This document shows, piece by piece, positions 29,968-39,935 of a stretch of 64,000 bases of DNA. A program made the position numbers and the translations under genes. The DNA is from Chthoniobacter flavus. GTDB taxonomy: Bacteria; Verrucomicrobiota; Verrucomicrobiia; Chthoniobacterales; Chthoniobacteraceae. The notes beneath the pieces are model-generated. The model was given only the letters and a program-made list of their open reading frames with translations. It was not told the DNA's origin and searched no databases. Position 1 is the stretch's first letter. Each line of letters opens with the position of its first letter. The stretch is from contig CAMAUX010000011.1 of assembly GCA_945861435.1 (NCBI GenBank), forward strand, positions 55,595 through 119,594, written 5' to 3'.

Positions 29968-31385
29968 GCAATGATCTCCCTCACAACGTGACCTGCCACG
30001 TCCGTAAGCCGGAAGTCCCGGCCCGCATAACGATGGGTGAGTTGTTCATGGTTGAGCCCCAAGAGGTGCAGGATCGTCGCATGCAGGTCATGCACGTGCA
30101 CCTTGTCCTCCTGAGCGAAGTACCCGTAGTCATCCGTGGCTCCAAAAGCCATCCCCTGCTTCACACCCCCGCCCGCCATCCACATCGTGAACCCGTGCGG
30201 ATTGTGGTCGCGCCCGTCCGACCCCTGCGCCGTTGGGGTGCGCCCGAATTCCCCGCCCCAAAGCACCAGCGTGTCCTCCAGTAATCCCCGCGCTTTGAGA
30301 TCCTCAAGGAACCCTGCGATGGGTCTGTCCACTTCCGCTGCGTTCTTGGTGTGCCCCTTGAAAAGCCCGCCGTGCTGGTCCCACTGCACCTCGCCGTCGC
30401 TATGCGTCACCTGCACAAAGCGCACGCCGCGCTCAAGGAAACGCCGCGCCATCAGGCACTGCCGCCCAAAGTTGCGCGTCACTTCATGGTCCATGCCATA
30501 GAGCCTCTTGGTCGCCTCCGACTCGGATTCCACATCCTGCGCCTCCGGCATTGCCCCCTGCATCCGATACGCCAGCTCAAACGAGTTGATCCGCCCCTCC
30601 AACGCAAGGTCCGGCCCCGTGATCTCCAAGTGTCCGCGGTTCATCCCCGCAAGAAAATCGAGCTGCCTGCGCTGCACCGCCCGGCTCATTGAGTCGCCCC
30701 CCATGTGCCGCACCACAGCCTTGTCCGCAGGCACGCTCGCATTGCCAATCGGCGTCCCCTGACAGTGAGCAGGCAGAAACGCCGCGCCCCAGTTGTTCAC
30801 GCCCCCATGCGCCAGCGTCGGACAGATCGTGATGAAACCCGGCAGGTTCCCGTTCTCACTCCCAAGCCCGTACAACACCCACGACCCCATGCTCGGCCGC
30901 ACCTGTGTGTCGCTCCCCGTATGCAGCTTGAGCACCGCACCCCCGTGCGCGGGATTCGTCCCGTGTACCGATCGCACGATGCAGAGCTCATCCACATGCC
31001 GCGCCACATGCGGGAAAAGCTCGCTCACCGGCAACCCGCTCCGCCCGTGCTCCCGGAAGCTCCACGGCGATTTCAACAGCTTGCCCGTCTCCGCAAACTG
31101 CACCCGCGGCTGCTTGAACGGATACGGCTTCCCATCATCACGCTGCAGCAGCGGCTTCGGATCAAATGTGTCCACGTGACTCGGCCCGCCCTTCATAAAC
31201 AAAAACACCACCCGCTTCGCGCTCGCCGCAAAATGGGGCGCACGCGCCGCAAGCGGGTTCACCACAGCACCCCCCGCCCGCGCGATCATTGCCTGCAAGA
31301 CAAGATACCCAAAGCCGCCGGCGCTCCGCTGCAACATCGAGCGGCGCGAGATGGGCGTGGCAGGCATAGCGGACTGAGAGTTCAT
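29964..31385 (-). CDS. DUF1501 family Tat-exported protein
   Basis: A 473-residue protein from ATG 31385. It has a Tat-type motif (SRRSMLQRSAGG) near residue 13. Longer frames cross the PSCyt1 gene. Family marks are FMKGGPSHVDTFDPKP near 62, NNWGAAFLPAHCQG near 205, ARRFLERGVRFVQVTHSDG near 320, WGGEFGRTP near 385 and GRDHNPHGFTMWMAGGG near 402. It lies 4 bases after the PSCyt1 stop and runs into the broken creatininase gene by a 4-bp overlap. It belongs to a different subgroup from the other two DUF1501 proteins (TAQGSDGRDHNPHG), closer to those of planctomycete sulfatase loci. Confidence 0.9.
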   Translation of the reverse strand: MNSQSAMPATPISRRSMLQRSAGGFGYLVLQAMIARAGGAVVNPLAARAPHFAASAKRVVFLFMKGGPSHVDTFDPKPLLQRDDGKPYPFKQPRVQFAETGKLLKSPWSFREHGRSGLPVSELFPHVARHVDELCIVRSVHGTNPAHGGAVLKLHTGSDTQVRPSMGSWVLYGLGSENGNLPGFITICPTLAHGGVNNWGAAFLPAHCQGTPIGNASVPADKAVVRHMGGDSMSRAVQRRQLDFLAGMNRGHLEITGPDLALEGRINSFELAYRMQGAMPEAQDVESESEATKRLYGMDHEVTRNFGRQCLMARRFLERGVRFVQVTHSDGEVQWDQHGGLFKGHTKNAAEVDRPIAGFLEDLKARGLLEDTLVLWGGEFGRTPTAQGSDGRDHNPHGFTMWMAGGGVKQGMAFGATDDYGYFAQEDKVHVHDLHATILHLLGLNHEQLTHRYAGRDFRLTDVAGHVVREIIA

Positions 31386-31389
31386 GCGG

Positions 31390-34083
31390 TTAGCGAAGGT
31401 AAATAAACTCGTTCGCCGCAAAAAGCGCCTGTGCCGCAAGGACCCATCCCCGCTCGTCCCCCTCCTCCGCACTGAGGTCCCGCACCAGCGCCAGCGTGTC
31501 CGCCACCTCGCGCGCAGTCGCAGGACGCCCGTAAAGCATCCTATACACCTCCTGCACGCGCGCCCTCTCGTCCACCACCCATCCAAGCCGCTTCGCAAGG
31601 CGCTTGGCGCTCTCCAAAACCACCGGCGCATTCATCATGATCAACGCCTGCGGCGCCACCACCGTGCTGTTGCGACTGCCCGTCGGCATCGTCGGATCCG
31701 GATAATCAAACCCCTCGAGCATGTCGTAGAGATGATTGCGGATGATCGGCAGATACAACGCCCGGCGCGCACTCTCATAGGTCGTGGCATCCTTGCTCGT
31801 GTGGTTGAACACAAACTCCCGGTTGCGCAAAGGGATGGTCTTGCCCCCCGCCGTCAGATCCAGCCAACCACTCACAAACAGCATCGCGTCCCGGATCTGC
31901 TCCGCCTCCAGACGCTGAATGTTCGCACGCCACAGCAGCCGGTTCTCCGGATCCACCAAGCGCGGATCGGGCGCGCCCGCCGTCGAAGGAACCGGCGCGC
32001 TGGCCTGCTGGTATGCGGCCGAAGCCATGATGACTCGGTGCAGATCCTTGATAGACCATCCGCTCTCAATAAATGTCCGCGCCAGCCAATCCAGCAACTC
32101 CGGATGCGATGGCGTCCCGCCCAGGAGTCCGAAGTTGTCCGTACTCGCCACAATGCCCTGGCCAAAATGCCAGCGCCACACACGGTTCACCAACACCCGC
32201 GCGGTCAGCGGATGCTCGCTCCCGGCCAGCCACCGTGCCAACTCCAGCCGTCCACTGCGCTTCGCCGGCAGGATGGGCCGAGAATCCACAGGCCGCATCA
32301 CCTCCGGAAAACCCCGCTCCACCGGCTTACCCAGCGCAAGATAGCTCCCGCGGATGTGCACCGGCAGCGTCTTCAACACCGCACCGTCCTCCACCCCCAT
32401 GAGCGCAGGCAACTCCGGTTGCTTGAGTTCAAAGGCCGCCACCTCCTTGTTCATCGCGGCCGCCTCCGCAAGGGTCTTCGCGTCGAGCACTTCGGCATCC
32501 TTCGCAGGCAACGCGAGGAACCCCTTCGCATCCATCAGCGCGTCGTAGGCAGGCCCTTTCTTCACGACCAGCGCCTCGGAAAAAACCTGTGTGTAATGCG
32601 CACGTACACCCTCGGAATCCCCCCGCTGCGCGCACTCGCGCCAAACCCGGAACACCGGATGTTCGGGATGCGCATCCAGATACCCACGGCAACGCCGAAG
32701 GAACTCCCCATCCAAGCCTCGCCCCTTCGCCACCCACTGCACCTCCTTCGCCTGCGCGCCCAAGGAAAGCACGCTGGCCGCCGCAAGATAATCCACCGCA
32801 CGACTCTGCACTCCCGCCTTCACCACATTGCGCGCAGAGGCAGTAAACACCGTCACCTTCGCCTTCTTCTCCTTCAACTCCGCCTCAAACTTCGTCTTCT
32901 CCTCAAGCTGCTGCGGCGTCGCCAGCGAATGCTCAAACCAGAACTTGATCGCCCCCTTCTTCTCCGCCGCCAGACTGCGCGTGCTGCGAAAAATCGCAGC
33001 AAGCGCGTAATAATCCTCCTGAGTGACCGGATCAAACTTGTGGTCGTGGCAACGCACGCAACCCAGCGTCATCCCAAGGAAAGCCTTTCCCACCGTGTCG
33101 ATCTGCTCATCGATGATGTCCATCTCCAGCTTCTGCAGATCCGGTTCCGCAAGCACCCGCGCCCCAAGCGCCAGAAAGCCCGTCCCCGTCATCGCCTCCT
33201 CGCTGCGCGGCAGCAGGTCCCCCGCAATCTGCTCGATCAGGAACTGGTCGAAGGGCTTGTCCTCGTTGAATGCGCGCACCACATAGTCGCGGTACCGCCA
33301 CGCATTGCCGAAGGCGATGTTCTCGTCCATGCCGTTGGAATCCGCGTAGCGCGCCACATCAAGCCAGTGCCGCCCCCAACGCTCCCCGTACTGCGGCGAC
33401 GCCAGCAACCGCTCCACGACTCGTGCGAATGCGCCCGGTTCTGTGTCGGCCACGAAGGCATCCACCTCCGCGGGTGTCGGTGGCAATCCGATCACATCAA
33501 ACGTCGCCCGCCGAATGAGCGTGCGCCTGTCCGCCGGCGGCGCAGGCTTCAACGCCTTCTCCGTAAGCTTCGCACGAAGAAACCCATCGATCGGCGATGC
33601 TGCGCAATCGCCCTCGGGCGGCTCCACCCGGAGCAGCGGCGCGAAGCTCCAGAACCTGCGCCCAGCAGCAATATCGATCGTCCGCGCGGCCCTCGCAGGT
33701 GTCCCGGACTCACGGGGATCCGGCGCACCCATCCGCACCCAATCCTCAAGAACCTTCACCTCCCCGTCGCTCAAACGCTTCTTGGGCGGCATCTGCAAAT
33801 CATGATTCGCATACCGCACCGCCTCGATCAGCAGGCTCTTGTCGGGTTCTCCAGCCACGAGCGCCGGTCCCGTGTCGCCGCCTTTGAGGAGACCCTCGCG
33901 GTGATCAAGCGCCAGACCTCCCTTTGTCTTCTTCTCCGCCTGATGACATTCGTAGCAGCGCTCCACCAAAACGGGACGCACCCGCTTTTCAAAAAACTCC
34001 ACCTGCTCGTCCGTCGGACGCGCCACCGCCACCCCGCTGGAAAAGCAGGCAAGCGTCATGCAAAGGAAAGCCGCCGGTTTCAC
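31390..34083 (-). CDS. PSCyt1/DUF1549/DUF1553 cytochrome-like protein
   Basis: An 897-residue protein with a signal peptide (MKPAAFLCMTLACFSSGVA), then PSCyt1 with CYECH near 43 and MPPKKRLSD near 97. DUF1549 has TFDVIGLPPTPAEV near 195, HWLDVARYADSNGMDE near 240 and [11 protein letters not shown] near 345. DUF1553 (about 600-880) has NRVWRWHFGQG, ESGWSIKDLHRVIM and a C-terminal AANEFIYLR. The central 370-580 region is helical and charged, and has no discoidin insert. It is the first gene of a three-gene unit with DUF1501 and the creatininase fragment. Confidence 0.9.
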   Translation of the reverse strand: MKPAAFLCMTLACFSSGVAVARPTDEQVEFFEKRVRPVLVERCYECHQAEKKTKGGLALDHREGLLKGGDTGPALVAGEPDKSLLIEAVRYANHDLQMPPKKRLSDGEVKVLEDWVRMGAPDPRESGTPARAARTIDIAAGRRFWSFAPLLRVEPPEGDCAASPIDGFLRAKLTEKALKPAPPADRRTLIRRATFDVIGLPPTPAEVDAFVADTEPGAFARVVERLLASPQYGERWGRHWLDVARYADSNGMDENIAFGNAWRYRDYVVRAFNEDKPFDQFLIEQIAGDLLPRSEEAMTGTGFLALGARVLAEPDLQKLEMDIIDEQIDTVGKAFLGMTLGCVRCHDHKFDPVTQEDYYALAAIFRSTRSLAAEKKGAIKFWFEHSLATPQQLEEKTKFEAELKEKKAKVTVFTASARNVVKAGVQSRAVDYLAAASVLSLGAQAKEVQWVAKGRGLDGEFLRRCRGYLDAHPEHPVFRVWRECAQRGDSEGVRAHYTQVFSEALVVKKGPAYDALMDAKGFLALPAKDAEVLDAKTLAEAAAMNKEVAAFELKQPELPALMGVEDGAVLKTLPVHIRGSYLALGKPVERGFPEVMRPVDSRPILPAKRSGRLELARWLAGSEHPLTARVLVNRVWRWHFGQGIVASTDNFGLLGGTPSHPELLDWLARTFIESGWSIKDLHRVIMASAAYQQASAPVPSTAGAPDPRLVDPENRLLWRANIQRLEAEQIRDAMLFVSGWLDLTAGGKTIPLRNREFVFNHTSKDATTYESARRALYLPIIRNHLYDMLEGFDYPDPTMPTGSRNSTVVAPQALIMMNAPVVLESAKRLAKRLGWVVDERARVQEVYRMLYGRPATAREVADTLALVRDLSAEEGDERGWVLAAQALFAANEFIYLR

Positions 34084-34392
34084 ACGGGATTTTCTTGCGG
34101 TGTTTATCCAGGGGGACCCCGATCAACCAACACGCAATCACTGCGCAGGCCGGCGGGGAAGGGGGAGTGAGCCGTGATGTTAACCAGATAACCCCGCGCA
34201 ACTGAAGAATCTTCGCCCTCTCACCACCACACTCCCCAACCAGGATTTCACGCCTGCCTGCGCCCACCCCGCGCAATGCCGTTCGCGGCCCCGCATGACT
34301 CGCAACGCCCCCTCCGCTTTCCCAGTGGCATCGATTCGCCCACCGGGCATTTGAACCTCGCCACCCCCGTCCTCCCCGCTTAGCACTTTGCC
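34084..34392. other. Divergent intergenic region
   Basis: 309 bp between the PSCyt1 start and the PQQ-propeller start. It must contain both promoters. No coding frame, repeat or RNA gene was recognised. Confidence 0.4.
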
Positions 34393-35646
34393 ATGCGCAA
34401 GCTCACCCCCCTCGCTGCGTCCCTCGCCCTCGTCTCCTCAACCTTTGCAGCCAACTGGCCCTCATGGCGCGGCCCCCATGCAGACGGCTCCACGGACGAA
34501 ACCCATCTGCCTCTGCACTTCAACGCATCCGAGGGCGTGCAGTGGAAGGTTCCCCTCCCAGAACGCGGCAACAGCACCCCCATCGTATGGGGCGACAAAA
34601 TCTTCCTCACCCAATCCCTCGGCCCTCGCCGCACCGTGATGTGCCTTTCGCGCAAAGACGGAAGCACCCTTTGGCAGGCTGGTCCCGAGTGGACCGCCGA
34701 AGACATCACCCACCAGACCAATCCGTACTGCAGTTCCTCCCCCGTGACTGATGGCGAGCGCGTCATCGCATGGTTTGGAAGCGCAGGCCTCTGGTGCTGG
34801 TCACTCGACGGCAAAGAACTCTGGCACATCGACCTCGGCCCCCAGCACCACATCTGGGGCTACGCCGCCTCGCCCGTCCTCCATGGCGACTTGTGCATCC
34901 TCAACTTCGGCCCCGACGAACACAGCTTCCTCCTCGCAGTGAACAAGAACACGGGAAGGCCGGTGTGGCGCTTTCCCGTACCGCCACCCGCCGTCAGTGA
35001 AGGGCCCGGCGGCCAGAAAGGCTATGTGGGCTCATGGAACTCGGGCCGCATCGTTTCGCACACCGGCCGCGAGGAGTTCATCATCGCACTCCCGGGCGCC
35101 GTCTTCAGCCTCGACCCATCCTCTGGCAAAGATCTGTGGCACTGCAACGGGCTCAACGCCCTCGCATACTGTGAGCCCATCGTCGGTGAAAACGTCATCG
35201 CGGCCTTCGGCGGCTTCAGCGGCTTCAGCATCGGCCTCAAACCGGGCGGCACCGGCGACATCACGGCAACCCACCGGCTTTGGCAGGAACGCAAAAACCC
35301 GCAGCGCATCGGCAGCCATGTCACCGATGGCACGCACGCATGGCTCACAAGTGAACCTGGCGTGATCCAATGCATCGAGCTCGCCAGCGGAAAGGACCTG
35401 TGGAGGGAGCGGCTCCAAACACCAGCAGGCCGCGCCAACTCCTGGAGCTCACTCATTCGAAGCGCAGATCACATCTATGCGGTCACGCAGAATTGCGACG
35501 TCGTCGTGTTCAAGGCTTCGCCCGAAAAATACGAGCAACTCGCCGTCAACTCGATGAGCGACGGCCTCACCAACAGCTCCCTCGCTGTCAGCGACGGACA
35601 GCTCCTCCTACGCACCCACAAACACCTGTGGTGCATCGGAAAATAG
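34393..35646 (+). CDS. Secreted PQQ-like beta-propeller protein
   Basis: A 417-residue protein with a signal peptide (MRKLTPLAASLALVSSTFA). It then has WPSWRGPHADG near 22, the standard entry of PQQ-like/BamB-type propellers in Planctomycetes and Verrucomicrobia. Repeated blade motifs follow, such as CLSRKDGSTLWQ near 78, GKELWHIDLG near 138, GRPVWRFPVP near 190 and GKDLWRERLQ near 335. No catalytic residues are apparent. Such proteins may be scaffolds or unrecognised dehydrogenases. It is monocistronic. Confidence 0.85.
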   Translation: MRKLTPLAASLALVSSTFAANWPSWRGPHADGSTDETHLPLHFNASEGVQWKVPLPERGNSTPIVWGDKIFLTQSLGPRRTVMCLSRKDGSTLWQAGPEWTAEDITHQTNPYCSSSPVTDGERVIAWFGSAGLWCWSLDGKELWHIDLGPQHHIWGYAASPVLHGDLCILNFGPDEHSFLLAVNKNTGRPVWRFPVPPPAVSEGPGGQKGYVGSWNSGRIVSHTGREEFIIALPGAVFSLDPSSGKDLWHCNGLNALAYCEPIVGENVIAAFGGFSGFSIGLKPGGTGDITATHRLWQERKNPQRIGSHVTDGTHAWLTSEPGVIQCIELASGKDLWRERLQTPAGRANSWSSLIRSADHIYAVTQNCDVVVFKASPEKYEQLAVNSMSDGLTNSSLAVSDGQLLLRTHKHLWCIGK

Positions 35647-35847
35647 CCGCGCCGTCGCATTGGATCCACGCCTAACAGCGATGAATCGCATGAATCCCGC
35701 GGCGGCGACATGCATTCCCACGGAATCGCCCGTCCAGCCCCGTATCGTCCACGCACACCCACCATCATGAGGGGAGAAATCCCGCAGATTCCTCCCACAC
35801 TCCAGAACCCCCCCCGACCCGGGCTCCCATCCCCCTTCCCTCGGACC

Positions 35848-37176
35848 TCAGTGCCGCACAACTCCAGCCATTGGCGATGCCTCCACAATGCCTTGAATGA
35901 GCAGCGGCACGTCCGCCCGCTCGCCAATCCGGATGTTGGCCAGAAGCATCTCCCTCACCCGTCCCACCTCGCTTGCGCTCGAATGGATCGTCGCCAGCGA
36001 CTCACCCCGCCGCACCCGATCCCCCACCTTCTTTCGCAGCACCACCCCCACCGAAAGGTCGATCACTGACTCCTTGGTCGCGCGCCCTGCCCCCAGCAGC
36101 ATCGCCGCCGTGCCCACCTTGTCCGCAACGATCTCCGCCACCACACCGTCCTCACCGGCGAGCACCTCGCTCTGAAACGCAGCGTACGGCAGACGCTCGG
36201 GATGATCGACCACCGATGCATCCCCACCCTGGCCTGCGATCAACTCACGGAACTTTTCCAACGCCCTCCCAGAGCGCACCGCCTCGCGCAACAACTCCTC
36301 TGCACCCTTGAGGGAATGCGCCTCCCCGGCGACCACTACCATCTCGCTCCCCAGCGCGTAGCAAAGCGCCGCAAGATCCTCGGGCCCCTCCCCGCGCAGC
36401 GTGTCGATCGCCTCCCTCACCTCCAGCGCGTTGCCCACCGCCCTCCCCAGCGGCTGACTCATATCCGAAAGCACAGCCATCGTCCGCCGCCCCACGTTGT
36501 TCCCAATGTGCACCATCGCCTCCGCAAGCGCGCGCGCCTCCGCCGGACTCTTCATGAACGCACCAGCCCCCGTCTTCACATCCAGCACAATCGCATCCGC
36601 ACCCGCCGCGATCTTCTTGCTCATGATCGAACTGGCAATGAGCGGGATCGAGTTCACCGTCGCCGTCACATCCCGCAGCGCATAAAGCTTCTTGTCCGCG
36701 GGCGCCACGTTCCCCGTCTGCCCGATCACCGCCACGTGCTGCCGGTTCACCAGTTCAATGAACCGCTCCTTCCCAATTTCCGCATTGAACCCGGGCACAG
36801 ACTCCAGCTTGTCGATCGTCCCGCCCGTGTGTCCCAATCCGCGTCCCGACATCTTCGGCACAGCAATCCCAAGACTCGCCACCAAGGGTGCGAGCACCAG
36901 CGTGGTGGTGTCCCCCACCCCGCCCGTCGAATGCTTGTCCACCTTCACTCCCGCGATCCCTGAGAGATCCACGGTCTCGCCCGAATGCACCATCGCCATC
37001 GTCAGATCCGCGCGCTCGCGTTCGGTCATGTCCCGGAAGAACACCGCCATCGCAAACGCACTCATCTGGTAGTCCGGAATCTCCCCGCGCGTGTATCCGC
37101 GGATGATGAACTCGATCTCGTTCGTCGACAGTTCACCGCCGTCGCGCTTCTTCTCAATCAAGTCGACCATGCGCAT
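35848..37176 (-). CDS. deoA: Thymidine/pyrimidine-nucleoside phosphorylase
   Basis: A 442-residue enzyme that splits pyrimidine (deoxy)nucleosides with phosphate into base and (deoxy)ribose 1-phosphate. I chose ATG 37176 because [17 protein letters not shown] is the conserved N-terminus. Motifs are [13 protein letters not shown] near 82, the family signature around [17 protein letters not shown] near 110, [12 protein letters not shown] near 180 and [10 protein letters not shown] near 200. The C-terminal domain has [20 protein letters not shown] repeats. Last gene of the minus-strand cdd-deoB-deoD-deoA series. Specificity (thymidine only or broader) cannot be fixed by eye. Confidence 0.93.
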   Translation of the reverse strand: MRMVDLIEKKRDGGELSTNEIEFIIRGYTRGEIPDYQMSAFAMAVFFRDMTERERADLTMAMVHSGETVDLSGIAGVKVDKHSTGGVGDTTTLVLAPLVASLGIAVPKMSGRGLGHTGGTIDKLESVPGFNAEIGKERFIELVNRQHVAVIGQTGNVAPADKKLYALRDVTATVNSIPLIASSIMSKKIAAGADAIVLDVKTGAGAFMKSPAEARALAEAMVHIGNNVGRRTMAVLSDMSQPLGRAVGNALEVREAIDTLRGEGPEDLAALCYALGSEMVVVAGEAHSLKGAEELLREAVRSGRALEKFRELIAGQGGDASVVDHPERLPYAAFQSEVLAGEDGVVAEIVADKVGTAAMLLGAGRATKESVIDLSVGVVLRKKVGDRVRRGESLATIHSSASEVGRVREMLLANIRIGERADVPLLIQGIVEASPMAGVVRH

Positions 37177-37256
37177 GGGTGGGGCCTTTCCTTTCTTAAA
37201 ACCAAAACGGATCCGGAACGCGTCAGAGGGCGGAAGACAAAGCAGGATGCGGCTCC

Positions 37257-37964
37257 TTAAAGCGCCGCCGCCGTCTCCAGCGCCACCTCCATCATGACGC
37301 TGAAAGACGTCTGCCTCTCCTGCGCTGTGGTGCATTCGCCCGTGATGAGGTGGTCGCTCACCGTCAATATCGAGAGCGCGTTCGCCCCGTGCTTGGCGGC
37401 AATCGTGTACAGCGCCGTCGTCTCCATCTCCACCGCAAGCACCCCGTACTGCGCCAGCCGGTCCGTCACCGTCTTGTCGTCCCGATAAAACACATCGGAG
37501 CTGAAGATGTTCCCCACATGCGGTTGGAGACCCCGCGCCACCGCAAAGTCATAGGCCGAGCGCAGCAGCGCAAACGACGCCGTCGGCGCATAATCCCAGC
37601 CTCCAAAAAGATTCCGGTTATAACTCGAATCCGTGGATGCCGCCTGCGCCAGCACCACGTCCCGCACGCGCACCCGCTCCTGCATCGCCCCACACGTCCC
37701 CACCCGCATCAGATTGCGCACCCCGTACTCGGCGATCAGTTCGTTCGTGTAGATCGCGATCGACGGAATCCCCATCCCCGAACCCTGCACCGAGATCCGA
37801 CGCCCCTTGTACGTGCCCGTGAACCCGAGCATCCCACGCACCTCATTGTAACAACTCACGTCCTTCAAATACGTCTCCGCAATGTACTTGGCCCGCAGCG
37901 GGTCGCCAGGAAGCAGGATGGTCTCGGCAATCGCGCCCTGCGGCGCATTGATGTGAATGCTCAT
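37257..37964 (-). CDS. deoD: Purine-nucleoside phosphorylase, DeoD type
   Basis: A 235-residue protein, the standard size of hexameric bacterial DeoD. It begins [20 protein letters not shown] and has the phosphate-binding GDPLRAK near 21, [13 protein letters not shown] near 64, RVGTCGAMQ near 86, VEMETTALY near 180 and [10 protein letters not shown] near 204, which contains the catalytic Asp. It releases purine bases and (deoxy)ribose 1-phosphate, feeding DeoB. It sits 85 bp downstream of deoB and 80 bp upstream of deoA on the same strand. Confidence 0.94.
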   Translation of the reverse strand: MSIHINAPQGAIAETILLPGDPLRAKYIAETYLKDVSCYNEVRGMLGFTGTYKGRRISVQGSGMGIPSIAIYTNELIAEYGVRNLMRVGTCGAMQERVRVRDVVLAQAASTDSSYNRNLFGGWDYAPTASFALLRSAYDFAVARGLQPHVGNIFSSDVFYRDDKTVTDRLAQYGVLAVEMETTALYTIAAKHGANALSILTVSDHLITGECTTAQERQTSFSVMMEVALETAAAL

Positions 37965-38049
37965 GATCGGGGTGGTTGGAATGTTTGGGGTGGTTGAAAG
38001 AATCCCTGAATGCGGTGGCTCGCTCGCCCGCACTTCAGATTGCTGCACC

Positions 38050-39231
38050 TTAGCGCAACTGCCGCAAAAAGCTCGCTCCGTGTGCAGGAGACTCCACCCC
38101 GAAATTCTCCGCAATCGTCGCGCCCACATCGGCAAAAATAGCGCGCTCCCCAAGGCTCGCCCCCCCGCTCGCAAACCGCGGCGAAAACGCCAGCAGCGGC
38201 ACATACTCCCGCGTGTGATCGGTGCCATGATGGGTCGGATCATTCCCGTGATCAGCCGTGATCAGCAGCAGATCTTCCTCCCCCACCAAAGGCAGCATCC
38301 CCGCCAACTGCTCATCAAACTCCTCCAACGCCTTTCCATAACCTACCGGGTCGCGCCGATGCCCGTACACCGCGTCAAAATCCACAAGATTCAAAAAGCT
38401 CAGCCCGCGAAAGGATTCTCCAACCACCTCCACCAACCGATCCATTCCGTCGCGGTTGGATTGCGTGCGCACCGCGCGCGTCACTCCTTCGCCGTCGTAG
38501 ATGTCGTTCACCTTCCCAAGCGCCACCACCTCGCAGCCCCCCTCCTTGAGTGCATCCAGAGTCGTGCGCCCAAATGGTTTGAGCGCGTAATCATGGCGGT
38601 TTGCCGTCCGTCGGAACGCACCGGAACTACCCACAAACGGCCGCGCGATGATGCGCCCCAGCATGTACGGATCCTCCAGCGTGATTCCTCGGCAATACGC
38701 ACAGATCGCATGCAATTCCGCGACCGACACCACCTCCTCATGCGCCGCGATCTGCAGCACCGAATCCGCAGAGGTGTACACGATCAACGCCCCCGTGCGC
38801 AGATGCTCCTCCCCGTACTCTTCAATGATCTCCGTGCCGCTTGCAGCCTTGTTCCCCAGCACACGCCGCCCCGTGTGCCCCTCGATTCGGGCGATCAACT
38901 CCGCCGGAAAACCGTCTGCAAAAACCCGGAACGGCGCGTCGATCCTCAGCCCCATCAACTCCCAATGCCCTGTCATCGTGTCCTTGCCATGGGACGCCTC
39001 GCGCATCTTTCCAAAGAAGGCACGCGGCCGCTCCACCACCGGCACCCCCTCGATGGGCCGAATGCACGAGAGCCCAAGCCCCGCGAGCGTCGGCAACCGC
39101 AGCCCCCCGCAAGCTCGCGCAATGTGACCAAGCGTGTCCGCCCCCGCATCCCCAAACGCCGCGGCATCCGGCGCCTCGCCAATGCCCACAGAATCAAGAA
39201 CCACGAGATGGATCCGATGGAACGGGCTCAT
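38050..39231 (-). CDS. deoB: Phosphopentomutase
   Basis: A 393-residue alkaline-phosphatase-superfamily enzyme that converts (deoxy)ribose 1-phosphate to the 5-phosphate. Metal-site motifs are [14 protein letters not shown] near 11, the nucleophile region KDTMTGHWE near 95, [10 protein letters not shown] near 138 and [19 protein letters not shown] near 328. Start 39231 gives [14 protein letters not shown]. It links DeoA and DeoD products to DeoC encoded in the other block. Deletion of the usual regulators is not implied: none is visible near either block. Confidence 0.94.
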   Translation of the reverse strand: MSPFHRIHLVVLDSVGIGEAPDAAAFGDAGADTLGHIARACGGLRLPTLAGLGLSCIRPIEGVPVVERPRAFFGKMREASHGKDTMTGHWELMGLRIDAPFRVFADGFPAELIARIEGHTGRRVLGNKAASGTEIIEEYGEEHLRTGALIVYTSADSVLQIAAHEEVVSVAELHAICAYCRGITLEDPYMLGRIIARPFVGSSGAFRRTANRHDYALKPFGRTTLDALKEGGCEVVALGKVNDIYDGEGVTRAVRTQSNRDGMDRLVEVVGESFRGLSFLNLVDFDAVYGHRRDPVGYGKALEEFDEQLAGMLPLVGEEDLLLITADHGNDPTHHGTDHTREYVPLLAFSPRFASGGASLGERAIFADVGATIAENFGVESPAHGASFLRQLR

Positions 39232-39288
39232 CGTTTCGAAAGCTGAAGCGCCACGGGTGGAAAAACGTCGCACACGATCAGCGACTCC

Positions 39289-39828
<540 letters not shown>

Positions 39829-39935
39829 TCACACGCACCCGCTCCCTCCCCTTCACAGCTTTCTGATCCGCACGCCGGCGCTCGCAAACTGCATTGCACA
39901 AGAACGCAGCCTCCCTCCATGCTTCGCGCCCCCCC

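Noticed and set aside
31384..34170. Very long plus-strand open frame (928 codons) opposite PSCyt1
   Set aside because: Arg/His/Pro-rich shadow of a well-conserved minus-strand PSCyt1 gene with haem motif and DUF1549/DUF1553.
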